Assembly: GCA_022496805.1 (NCBI GenBank)
Contig: CM040085.1
Span: 12,367,811 to 12,431,810 of the forward strand
Reading direction: 5' to 3'
Length of the DNA: 64,000 nucleotides
DNA from: Pohlia nutans
Lineage: Eukaryota > Streptophyta > Bryopsida > Bryales > Mniaceae
Part shown: piece by piece, positions 35,647 through 45,323 of the stretch
How positions within the stretch are numbered: position 1 is the stretch's first letter
Layout: every line of letters begins with the position of its first letter
Program-made: the position numbers and the translations under genes
The notes under the pieces: generated by a model
What the model was told of the DNA's origin: nothing
The model's database searches: none
Seen by the model: only the letters and a program-made list of their open reading frames with translations

Positions 35647-38391
35647 ATGTTCCTCTGCACATACAAGGAATTCGATTAGCAATGTATTGGCCGGCAGCCG
35701 ATAGGCGAGAATGTCAAAAGTAAGGAAATGAAGTAGGAGATGATGATAAAGTAGGGAGCTTACCAGGCCTATCTCAGTAACATTACCACTTCCCCAGATG
35801 TTGATGACAGTGGCGGGCATTGAATGCAGAGAGGGCTTGAGCAGCCTCTCCAGGGTCTCATAGTTGACGCCGCAAAATCCGCCATTCCAGTCTATAGCTC
35901 CATCTGGACATGCCTGGAACCAATCCAAGGGCCTCTGGATTCCAGTGAATTTCTTGAAGACGTTGAAGAGGTCCACCCGCGTCTTGGGATATGACAACGA
36001 CAATGTGACAAGCGGATGAGAGTCCAAATCAGACCTCTTGAACCCAGCGCGTTTAGAGGGCTGATAGTACACAGTATGCACCGCCCACAAATTATTCTCC
36101 GCACCCGTAACATATGAGAGGATATCGCGCTGCCTCGCATTGCCGATGAAGAGCATAGGGACAGGAATCTCCGGGCGCCTAGGCATGTCGTCCTCATCGT
36201 CATTCATAAAAACTGGTTCGTCAAATTTGACCACCGCGCGCTTCGCAATAGACAAGATGTCACCTCTATTGACGAACAACGGGTCCCCTGAAGATGAGTA
36301 TGCAAAGAGCACAATCATCTTGGGGCAGTCGGTGATGGGCACAACGATTTCTGCACCCGCATCCAGTGCATCTATAACGTCTGAAATCGAATCCGCGCAC
36401 TTGCAGTCATAGAGGGCCTTTGCACCGCTGATCCCCGCTATTGGAACTTGCACGTTAGTGTAAGACTCCAGAATTTGATGAAAAATTGGGGGAGCAATAC
36501 CATTCTTGGACTTGTCCGTTGTGGGATTGATTGGATTCGCGTGTCCCAGCAACCACTCATTCCCGTCTGTATATTTCTTCATGTCAGTCCAGATATTCCG
36601 GACAATGTCCATACTGAAGTTCTTTTCCGCCGCCAACTTCTCCCAATCGCTGTCAGGATACAAAGTCCAGCCAGCGTCCTTGCACGGCAACGGGTACCCC
36701 TTAATCTTCCACAAAAGTACGTTCATTAAAACGCGATCGAGCTTCTTGTCGCGGCACCAATCAGCCAACGTGAGCTTGTCCCGGGTCTTGCTGTTGCTCT
36801 TGATGGAGACCCGTTTCGCAATAATTTCCCTTCCGAGCTCAATGAGATCAGAGTCACGCAAACCCAAAGTTGGAACGAGGTCGGTCTTCGTAATGTTCGT
36901 CATCGGCACCCGAGGAACTAGCATAGCTCGCTACCGTCATCTTTGATCAACTCTCCTGCCTCCCATGCATCGAAAACTTCAAGCCAGGCATTCCAGGTCT
37001 CGTCCTTAGAAAATACGAGGGGAAGCTTGCTTGAGACCTTCTCCTCAACAAAATGTGCCATCACTTGGGCCTTTGCAGCCTGCAGAATAGACAAGGAGTT
37101 GTGTTAGACTATGAATCCCAGAAGCGCATATGTCCGCTGGCAGCCGATACATCATTCGAAGAAGCATAGCAAAGCTGATATGATATTCTATCGGCTGGCG
37201 GCCGACACATGATATGACAAAGGAAAGCAAAGGAGAAGTGAGATCCTATCGGCTAGCAGCCGACAGACACTAAGCATAATGAATTACCTCAAATGCTGCA
37301 GAAGGCTTGCCACCACCTCGGTGTGGCTCTGGGCATCCAGCTCTCTTCTAGGCGACCCTACCAAGCTCGGCGCAAGAGCGGAATGTCTCCTTCGCTACCT
37401 TCTCCGCGATGTTCAAATTTAGTGCATTGGAGACTCTCACTAGCACCTTCGGATCACGAGTGAAGACCGGGATCACCTCGAACTCGAGCAGCTCCTTGCG
37501 TGCTTCAGAATTAGCCGGAAACTGCTCTGCAAGCTCACGACATGCTGTAACAGTGTGTTGTCCACCGATTATGTACCAGTGGACATATGGGTGCTTCCAC
37601 CACGCAATCTTGGAACCATCGGGCATCATTGTAAGGGCATCCTCCGCGGGAATCGAGTTCATGACATCATCCATTCCGCTGTCAGTTACCAGTGGCTCGC
37701 GTTTTAGCAGAATACCATAGATCTCAGGCTTCTTCCTGATTGCTCCATAGCCCTTGTAGATGGTCTTTACCTGTCATCATGCGAAAAACATGGTCAGCTC
37801 AGTCGTATAGAAAGATGTCGGCCGACAGCCGATACCAATGTACAAATCATACAAAGGGACAGAGACTGATAATTCACCTGGCCCAAGCGCTCCGTGGCGA
37901 TTTTCCTGTACTTCAGCTCGTCCGGCGCAATGTGGAGCTTCTCTGACGGAATCACACCCGGAAGCCTCCGTTTCTTGTAGGGAAACGTGTGCCCAAGTCC
38001 GAGCTCTAACGCCTTGTAAATCGCGTCGATCTCACTGTCCTACGTCTTTGTCGACATTCGATTTCCACGCCATAAGGCTTCATCCAGTGACAAAACTAGC
38101 TCCTTCCCAGTAGCGGCCTTGCCCTTCCGTTTTGGCTTGCTGCCCTCCCCGGTTTCTTGACCCGCTTCTTAATCACCTGCTTCTCCCGTCCCTGGAGCAC
38201 CTCTCCTCTTCCGCGACGGAGTGGCCTTCTTCTTTCCTTTCTCCTTCTTCTTTGCCGCAGCCTGCTCTTCCTCTATTGCGGCTTCAACAATCAGGTTAGC
38301 GTTGATTCGAGCAGAATTCATCGAATGCCACGAAGTCATGAACTCATCGAGATCTGCGGGGGACGAACCCTCAAATGTCATGCCCTGCTCA

Positions 38392-38730
38392 CACTACTAG
38401 AGAGTGCGTAAAAACCAAGACAAAACCAAAACACATCTGTTGGAACCAAGAGAGAATGGGTTTAACGTAGCAAAGCCGAATGAAGCAGCACAGATCCAAC
38501 AAGTTTTCTCTTGGAACCAACAAGTTTTCTCGTTGTTTAGCGTGCATGGCCATTTCAATATAGTGGCTTCAATTACATAATAACTATATGTTGCGTTATG
38601 TGCTACTACCAAAAATCAAACTGCATTTTCTGTTCATTGTGATCCGGAATCAACTGTTCCTAACCCGCACAGAACCAACATAATTTCTGTTGATTCTGTG
38701 CGGGTTAGGAACCCCATTTCTCTAGTAGTG
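38392..38730. mobile_element. non-autonomous CACTA element (339 bp)
   Basis: Starts CACTACTAGAGA and ends TCTCTAGTAGTG, with the diagnostic CACTA termini and a 3-bp target duplication TCA (38389-38391 and 38731-38733). It sits in exon 2 of the ParB-domain gene. Removing the element and one TCA restores a continuous phase across the exon. Internal sub-repeats include CAACAAGTTTTCTC and a hairpin around GGTTAGGAAC. No coding capacity. Confidence 0.92.
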
Positions 38731-39792
38731 TCATTCGCCGCCATTCCGCAGGCTCTCTCTGTGCACTTCGACCAAGGAAGGGATACTGCTATGTTGTCGG
38801 GCTGACCGTTGGGTTCACCAATGGGCAATAAGCTGAAGAGCAGATCGACGTTCTCACCCGCCTCCTCCACCGCAATGATGCAACCATGCCCAAGCATCAC
38901 GTTTCCCTTCAGGATGATTGTGCATAAAATTTCGATTCGTTTGGACGCGCCCTCCCTCCAGCAAAGACCCCACTCTTCAATTGTTGGGTTTCCAGCCCAC
39001 ACACCGCGGGGAACAATGTCGCAGCATTTCACATCCATTCTGGCTAGGGGCGCCCCAAGCAGCTTAGTGAGGAGACCCGGCTTCCTGCAATGTCATAACA
39101 ATTATAAGTCTCTATCGGCTGCCAGCCGATACAAATTATAAATTGAACTGCAACCGGCCGACACTACAGATCAACCTTGCTCTATTGGCTGCCGGCCGAC
39201 ACACAACCTCTATTAGATGACACACCATCTCGATCGGGAAGCATACTCTATCGGCTGCCGGCCAACACACAAACGCTATCACATGACAGACCAACTCGAT
39301 TGGCTTGCATACTCTATCGGCTGCCGGCCGACACAAAATCTCTACCCGCTGTTTGCAAAAACACAAATACTGTCGGCTGCCGGCCAACACCAAAGCACTA
39401 TGGGCAGCCCGAGCTGATCCATGTATAGGGAATTGTATCGGCTGCCGGCCGATACATCAAGATAAACCTAATTCCTTCAGAGACCTACCAAGAGTTCAAA
39501 GATAAGAGATGAGACTAAAATGCGCTCTGTTATGTTTCAGTCAACTACGTTGTGTGCTTGGTTACGATTGTATCCGCCGGCAGCCAATAGGAAGTTTGCT
39601 ATCGGCTGCCACCCGATACAATCAAGCACTACTAATCCTCAATCAGGCATTGACACAATGTAGTGTATCGGCCGGCAGCCGACATCCGCTACCGCTATCG
39701 GCTGCCAGCCGATACACTGATCAGATGAGCGAAAGAGCAGAGATGTGCGTACCTTGGGTTCAAGGCCATCTGATCCTATGAAATCGCTAAAA

Positions 39793-39963
39793 GTATCGGC
39801 TGTTGATGGTCCCGGTATCGGCTGGTGCACTCCCCAGTATTGGCTGGTACACTCCACGTATCGGCAGCTGTAGCAAATGTGTCGGCTGTTGTCTATCCTG
39901 TATCGGCTGGTGCAGAAAAGTAGTCAATCGGCTGGCGGACAGAGCACGAGTATCGGCCGCCAG
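39793..39963. promoter_or_regulatory. array of eight palindrome half-sites upstream of the ParB-gene start
   Basis: Half-sites of the TATCGGCTG type recur in one orientation at about 39793, 39814, 39838, 39859, 39880, 39900, 39926 and 39950, spaced 20-26 bases, starting 24 bases upstream of the minus-strand ATG at 39769. Elsewhere in the element the sites are full palindromes, so this differs in kind. It could be an operator or parS-like binding array, or a decayed tandem of palindromes. A purine-rich tract (39968-40077) follows, and the divergent gene starts at 40912. Confidence 0.55.
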
Positions 39964-40911
39964 TAGGTAAGAGAGGACAGAAGGAAGGTGAGGGAGTGTG
40001 AGGCAGAGGGAGGTGAGAGGGGAGAGTGAAAGTGAGGGAGTGAAAATGAGGGAAAGTGAGAGGGGGAGGGAGAGTAACCCCCCACCACCATCCCTCCTCC
40101 GTACCATCATTGCGCACCCGCCCGTCAATTCGTACGCCGCCAAAGTGTCAAATCAAAAGATTCCATCCATCCTATCGGACACCCGCCTACACATTTTCAT
40201 CCACCCTATTCACTAGGTTGCAATCATTATTCTATTCTATCAACGAACTAATCCATCCCAAGAAGTTCATCAAAGATCAAATTCATTCCAAAAACTTCCA
40301 AGGAGTTTGAAATTTTCTTGATTTTGGCGCCAATCGCGCATGGGAATTCCCCTGGGGTATCCATTATGCTTCCATTTTTTTCATTTCACTCTAGGATTGT
40401 TGCGCCAGCTGCTGACCTCTGAGTTTAGGTACTCTCTCTCTCTCTGTGATAGAATTTTGTGGCAATTTTGATTCTAGCATGTAGAATGAGCCTGCGACTT
40501 TGATTCTAGAATGTAGAATTATGTGGCAATTTGGATTCTAGCATGTGGAATGAGCCTGCAAGGTTGTTGGTTTTGATTTTTGAGGTCTTCTGAACCCATT
40601 TGGCGAATCTGAGCATTCTGAGCAATCGTCTGGTGTACACAATTCATTACCCCTAAATCAGTTGTGCCATTATCGGACGCCAGCCGATACCGTGTAGCTC
40701 ACCAGCCGATATCCTCATATGAAACCGGTGGTCACCTAATCCCTGTCGGCCGCCGGCCGATACTGTGTTCGTTGTTTGCCACATATTGCGTGAAAGTCGA
40801 CTGAAGTCTGATTCAGAATTTTTTGTTCCATTCCACAGTTTCTTTGCTAGGTTATCGCTGTCCTCGCTGAGTTGTAGTGTCTATCCCTATCGGTTGGCAG
40901 CCGATACAATT

Positions 40912-42840
40912 ATGAAGAGATCACTTCCTTTGACGTTGGATACTGAACCAATCGACTCGTTCACCTAGAACGGTAGCTCTGGGCGATGGAAATAGGGTAA
41001 GGGAGTGGTAGTTGCGTTAACCCACTCCGGATTCTACTATGCCGGACGTGCAGTTATCAATCGTATTGTCTCTCGCAACCCGTTTCTCCTTGATGTGCGG
41101 GTTCTGGAAGTTTGTGACTCAATTGAGATGATCATACCTTACCCTACGGGTGACCTTAAGTATCTCAGTCAATGTGCTGGAAGAAATATCGTGTGGGAGG
41201 AACGATATGTGAGACCATATATTGATGAGATTGATATTGTTCCCAAGCCTATCGGCTGGCAGTCGACACCGGACGGTACTGAGGAGAAGCCCATCGATCA
41301 GTTCCTTACTCTCACGGTGAACATGGAGGTAGCTCTTTTGCACAGTGACAGATGTGACCATCATTGTGCTGGAGTGGGAGTCATCGTGGAGTGCTCTCCA
41401 AAGGGAACTTGGGAGGGATTCCGTGTTCCTCATAGCTTTTTCATCATCGTTCGACTCATGACGGTGAAGAAGGATTTCTTAGGCTTGGCGGCATACTGCG
41501 AGAATTCAGATTTGTCTTCCCTTGGTGATTGCCTCCGATATAGAATCTTATGGAGCGGATACAAGGTCTGGCCGGTGGATCCTTCCTTCGCAAAGGAACA
41601 TCCTATCGGCTGGCAGCCGACACTGCCAAGGTTGAAGAAAGTTAAGCTAGAGGCAGATGACAGCGGAGTGAACAGTGAATCACCAACGAACGAAGGCTGT
41701 GGTAGCTCTGGGAATGTACAATCTGGAATAGGTCTCACGGAGTCCGAGCGCAATGATGACGGTGGCTCGCAGATGGATACGCGAGTAGGTAGTGGCGCTG
41801 AACTGCATGGTAATGCTGCCAACTTCGACTATGTTCGTTCAACTCCTCTCGACTAGAGCGTCGGTCCGAGCAATGGATCTGAAAGTGATGGCTTAGAAGA
41901 CGGAACTACCCCAGGCGCCTCCTTTTCAACTGACAGCCATGAAACGGGTCCAGATTCTGGTCTGCCCTATCCAGATCGGCCCCTCTGGAGAAATAAGTAC
42001 TGCGAGCTGCTGAACGAGGATTTCTCCTTGTTTGGAAGGGCAATGATTCAAGTCTGTCTTCCAGATGAAGCGTGCGATGAGAATGTTCTTGGCGATACAG
42101 ATGTTGGTGTAATGTTCGTGTCTGAGCACAAATCGCTGCAAATGACGACAATGCGTTGGCCGTTATCTCGCACTAGATTCGAGGGTGGTCGATTTCTATC
42201 TAATATTGTAACACTCTGCTCTGAGGCTGCTCAGATGGACATTCTGGACTATGCCGGCCTGCAAGGTATTCCTCGAAATCCCTATAGATCTGTTCGTCGA
42301 AAAATCTTATCCAAAGATCAGCCCCATGTATCCAAATTGAAATTCAAGACTTCAGAGGATGAGGTTCGGAAGGTTAGTTCTCAGAGGTGCTGCAAGTATA
42401 GGTGTTGTCAGACATTTCCTTGGGAGTCTACAAGGATCCTCCGTTGCAAGTTCTATTCTTGCTCATTTGAGATCAGGAGAGAGACAGCGTATGTTGTCCA
42501 AAGTCAGCTTCATGTTCGTGCTCCCGGGGGAAGGAAATTCATTACCCTTGAAGCTATTGATGTCTGCGAGAACGCATGGTACATTATTCACGGAGTCTCA
42601 AGATCTGCATACCACGTCTATAAGGCTGCAGTTGTGGGAGGAAGCGTTAGCGGGTCGTACAGAAATTCAGGATCACTTCGTCCTCGTCCCCACACTATTC
42701 AAGCCCGAGCAACCCTACAGAAAATCATTGATGAAAATGCTGACCAGATACCAAACGAGTTCAGACTCGTTAGTAATAAGCGTGTGGATAATTTGAAGGT
42801 TGTCCCCTCTGCAATGAATTGGGACCATATGCGTGAGCAA
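40912..42840 (+). pseudogene. transposon-associated protein resembling a DDE-element family, TAG stops
   Basis: One uninterrupted phase of 643 codons runs from ATG 40912 (MKRSLPLTLDTEP) to a donor (CGTGAGCAA/GTGAAC) at 42841, broken only by TAG at 40966-40968, 40993-40995 and 41854-41856. The C-terminal third has a CC...CC zinc-like cluster (RCCKYRCCQTFP), then VCENAWYIIHGVSRSAYHVY, a GSYRNSGSLRPRP stretch and ENADQIPNEF. This order recalls a large family of eukaryotic proteins linked to DDE transposons (cluster, then CRxxFxxxHGIxKxR, HGN, NYAE); the match is from memory and unproven. No catalytic domain was found downstream, so later exons appear lost. The N-terminal half is unrecognised. 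Two 19-bp palindromes are read in frame as PIGWQ(S/P)T at 41250 and 41604. Divergent from the ParB-domain gene. Confidence 0.55.
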
Positions 42841-43199
42841 GTGAACTGTGTACGTTTGTGCCCTCTGATCTCCCTGCTCGTTGTTTTGTTGTTGGTTTTT
42901 ATCTGTCGGCAGATTACCTTGCTACTAACTTAAATTTTGTTAATCTGCATTTCATATGAATTTTTTGATGTTTGTAATATGCGAATGTTGTCATGTATAA
43001 TCTCTATGGTTGAATATCATCAAAACCATTTAGATTATTTGTAAATGAATTCTAAAAGAAATTTTTTGAACATTCACAAGAAGTGCATTATTCGATTATA
43101 TTTTATGTTGCACTAAGTTGTTATCACTTATAAGTGAGAAGTTCTACACTTGGATAGAAGTTGCGAAGATTTAGAGTTTACAATTTGTCTAAATGTCAA

Positions 43200-43670
43200 T
43201 TCATATGAAACTATGTAAGAATAATGTAGACTTGATAGTTTAAATGAAACTCATGTCCAATGGGTATTTAATCATCTTATTCCCTTTGACTTTTAGTTAA
43301 TTCTACCAAAATCAAAGAGATATAATTAATTATGTATATTATGTGAATTATGAAAGTTTGTTAGTGAGATATTATATATATATAATTGTATATGATGAAT
43401 TTTAGGATTTGATAAGTCATTCCGAAATCCAAAATTAGATTTGGAATTGAATACAATCAAGGACAATAAATACCCATCAATATTAACCTTGTGCTTTTAG
43501 CCAATCTTACCAAAATCAAAGATAAATTATTTCTTTTTATATTTTATGTGAATTATGGAAGTTTATAATGAGATTTGATATATATAATTGTCTATGATGA
43601 ATTTTAGGAATTAGATTTGGAATTGAATACAATCAGGAACAATTAATACCCATCATTGTAAATGCATGCA
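43200..43670. repeat. imperfect tandem duplication in AT-rich DNA (about 225 bp)
   Basis: Two units share ACCAAAATCAAAGA, TTATGTGAATTATG(A/G)AAGTTT, GATGAATTTTAGGA, TTAGATTTGGAATTGAATAC and AATACCCATCA. The stretch follows the donor of the preceding gene and may be intron or foreign DNA. Confidence 0.7.
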
Positions 43671-43925
43671 ATTGAGAGGGCAAGGTACATAGCCTAGATT
43701 ACTTAGTGCTCTCTAGGGTACTCTAGGTACTTTGTGTGAATGGCGGCTCACATGAGAGTGCAATTCATTTGAAGTACTCTCCTCTTCCAACATTTCAATA
43801 TTTGGATGTGTGAGCTTCTTCTCCTTCACCATTCACTTCTTTCCCTTCCTCATTCACCTCCTCCTTGTTTTTCTGGTCATAGCCTTCCTCCTCCATATCT
43901 TTGGAATTTGTGCAAAGCCTTCACC

Positions 43926-44402
43926 ATGGATTCTAGACTCCCATCCCATGGAGATCCACCTCTCCCTCCTCATCCTATGTGTCTGGGCTCATTGACCGAG
44001 TACTTGTGGTTTGTTTACAATTCTAATGCATGTCTCTACAGAACTCTTCCTCCTCATCCATTATTGCAAGGGATTGTTAGTGGCGCAGATGATTGGTTTT
44101 GGAACTACCACTGTCACCTAGAGATGTCACGGTTGGAGGCTCATTCTGGCATTGCATATGTTGAAGTGGCAGACCTTGTGAATCGTCCATCCACAGATTT
44201 ACTTCGCGACGTGACGGTGATAAAAATGGATTGCGGGTGCGTACAACTTGATTTCTGCGATTGTTCTTTCACAACATCGAATGAAAGCGAGAGGAAGGAA
44301 GTGCTTGATATATCATCGGATACATCTCCCAATTCCACGACGCAGAACGATGTGGTTGGAGATTTGGATGCCGCATCGGTGGGGAGCAACCGCCAATTTT
44401 AG
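43926..44402 (+). CDS. unrecognised protein, about 158 aa from the internal Met
   Basis: The frame is open from 43806, but the MDSRLPSHGDP start at 43920-43930 follows CCTTCACC and is the more protein-like beginning, because the upstream residues are leucine/serine/proline-rich and look like translated CT-rich leader. Visible: a proline-rich N-terminus, LTEYLWFVYNSNACLYRTLP, a tryptophan-rich segment (DDWFWNYHCHLEMSR), VADLVNRPSTDLLRDVTVIKMDCGCVQLDFCDCSF, and an acidic Ser/Thr-rich tail. The C-G-C and C-D-C spacing could bind metal. No family recognised. Within the 15-kb element, downstream of the transposon-associated gene and on the same strand. Confidence 0.4.
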   Translation: MDSRLPSHGDPPLPPHPMCLGSLTEYLWFVYNSNACLYRTLPPHPLLQGIVSGADDWFWNYHCHLEMSRLEAHSGIAYVEVADLVNRPSTDLLRDVTVIKMDCGCVQLDFCDCSFTTSNESERKEVLDISSDTSPNSTTQNDVVGDLDAASVGSNRQF

Positions 44403-44965
44403 TTTTCACATAGGCAGCACCTCCCGGAAATTTCGTTTGGCGATTGATTTTGAGATAGTAGCGACGGTTTTTTCGGTTTGTACAGGCAAGAATTTCGCCT
44501 TGTTCATAGCGGTATTGCAAATTTTGAGGCACCAAGGTTTTAGAATTGTGAAGATATGAAGTAGTGTAAGTATTTTGTTGGCCAGCTTGGTGGCTTTTGC
44601 TCACTGGTCAGGAGCATGTACAAATGTTTCATGAATATTTAGTAATACTACCGATGTCGGCTACCAGCCGATACCTCTAGCTTGTTGGTTATATGTCGTC
44701 CTTCTGCTGGATGTTGATCTCAACTGTGTATCGGCTGCCGGCCGATACCTGTTTGACAGTCTTTCAACTTGGTTGTAGGTAACTATCTTGTATGTCATAT
44801 TCGAATTGAGTTGTGCTGCTCATGGACTTGTACAGACATCAATTCATTATATGAGGTAATTTCCTTTTCCATATGAGCTTCAATTGTATGATTGGTATAT
44901 ATGGCCTGTGTTTGCACTCATCTATTCCATGAATTGGATTTTCTTGGAGTGGTCTCTGCCACATG

Positions 44966-44987
44966 TTTAGGGTTTAGGGTTTAGGGT
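44966..44987. repeat. short interstitial telomere-type repeat
   Basis: Three TTTAGGG units in tandem, then TATAGG. This is the plant-type telomere sequence, here near the right end of the 15-kb element. Confidence 0.8.
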
Positions 44988-45232
44988 ATAGGTTACTTTA
45001 GTAATAATTGTGTTGTAGGCCGGCCGACACTTTTCTAGACTTGTTTGCCTTAGTTTTCTCTACATTAATTTTTTTAATGGGCTTGGTTTCTATGGAGAAT
45101 GTGTTGGCGGGCCACCGATACTATTCTATGAATATGTTCATAATTTCTTCATATTCAAGTGTTTTCCAATTTTTGCTACCTCATTTTGGGCACTATCTAC
45201 AATTTTTGGACATATTTCACCGTCATAAATTG

Positions 45233-45323
45233 TATGAATTTGTCCATAATTAGCACAATAGTCCATAATTAGTTAAATATCAGTTTCAAGTGTTATGATT
45301 GAAAAGTGAACAACCAGTTATGT
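45233..45323 (-). repeat. right terminal inverted repeat of the 15-kb element
   Basis: GAATTTGTCCATAATT (45237-45252), GTCCATAATTAGTTAAATAT (45261-45280) and GTTATGATTGAAAAGTGAAC (45292-45311) are reverse complements of left-end blocks. The GTCCATAATTAG word is duplicated here, but occurs once at the left end. Confidence 0.75.

Larger units (their letters stand above)
33157..39769 (-). pseudogene. ParB-domain gene with possible methyltransferase segment, five exons
   Basis: Exons fit with matching phase: 39769-39753 (ATG GCC TTG), 39084-37878, 37770-37288, 37079-35764 and 35654-33157. Exon 3 carries a ParB/sulfiredoxin-fold core (VHWYIIGGQHTVTACRELAEQ, then LLEFEVIPVFTRD). Exon 4 (FDAWEAGEL, MLVPRVPMTNITK, DCPKMIVLFAYSS) ends with VINIWGSGNVTEIGL, like an AdoMet-binding motif I; a DPPY-type motif was not found. 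Exon 5 is a Ser/Pro-rich tail ending in basic SPKRPRP. Lesions: a CACTA insertion in exon 2, another element near the start of exon 5, in-frame TAA and TAG in exon 2, TAG at 37350-37348, frameshifts at about 36930 and in the C17 run at 33363-33379. With the CACTA element and one TSD removed, exon 2 keeps phase exactly. All four introns contain the 19-bp palindrome. Divergent from the gene at 40912. Confidence 0.7.
30389..45125. repeat. dispersed 19-bp palindrome family (about 40 copies)
   Basis: Consensus TATCGGCTGSCAGCCGATA: 9-base arms round a C/G centre, with TA often TG at either end. Clear copies start near 31316, 31365, 31778, 32819, 32849, 32942, 32971, 33399, 33749, 33857, 35684, 37132, 37189, 37247, 37816, 39112, 39183, 39248, 39313, 39371, 39436, 39570, 39600, 39664, 39694, 40671, 40744, 40887, 41250, 41604, 44653, 44728, 45017 and 45104; degenerate ones at 30389 and 30528. 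They occur in introns, intergenic DNA and coding exons. None was noticed outside the 15-kb element. Confidence 0.9.
30204..45323. mobile_element. candidate giant DNA transposon (about 15 kb)
   Basis: Long imperfect terminal inverted repeats bound the segment. Left 30355-30375 and right 45233-45253 are exact reverse complements over 21 bases (core AATTATGGACAAATTC). Left 30341-30366 and right 45261-45286 match at 25 of 26 (core ATATTTAACTAATTATGGAC). The outer blocks 30204-30235 and 45292-45323 match at 26 of 32 (core ACTTTTCAAT). The left copy carries about 100 extra bases between outer and inner blocks. Weaker similarity continues outward to about 30131 and 45395. Inside are HAD-like, ParB/methyltransferase-like and transposon-protein-like genes and about 40 copies of a 19-bp palindrome not noticed elsewhere in the window. 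No target duplication was found, so the exact ends are open. The contents are decayed and carry younger insertions. Confidence 0.7.

Noticed and set aside
39136..39505. Several overlapping frames with repeated CRPAAD/CRLPAD peptides
   Set aside because: They are translated palindromes in intron 1 of the ParB-like gene, not proteins.
30389..45125. Reading the palindrome cluster as a CRISPR array
   Set aside because: Spacing is irregular, the units are in introns and coding exons, orientation is mixed, there are no unique spacers of constant length, and the context is a plant nuclear genome.
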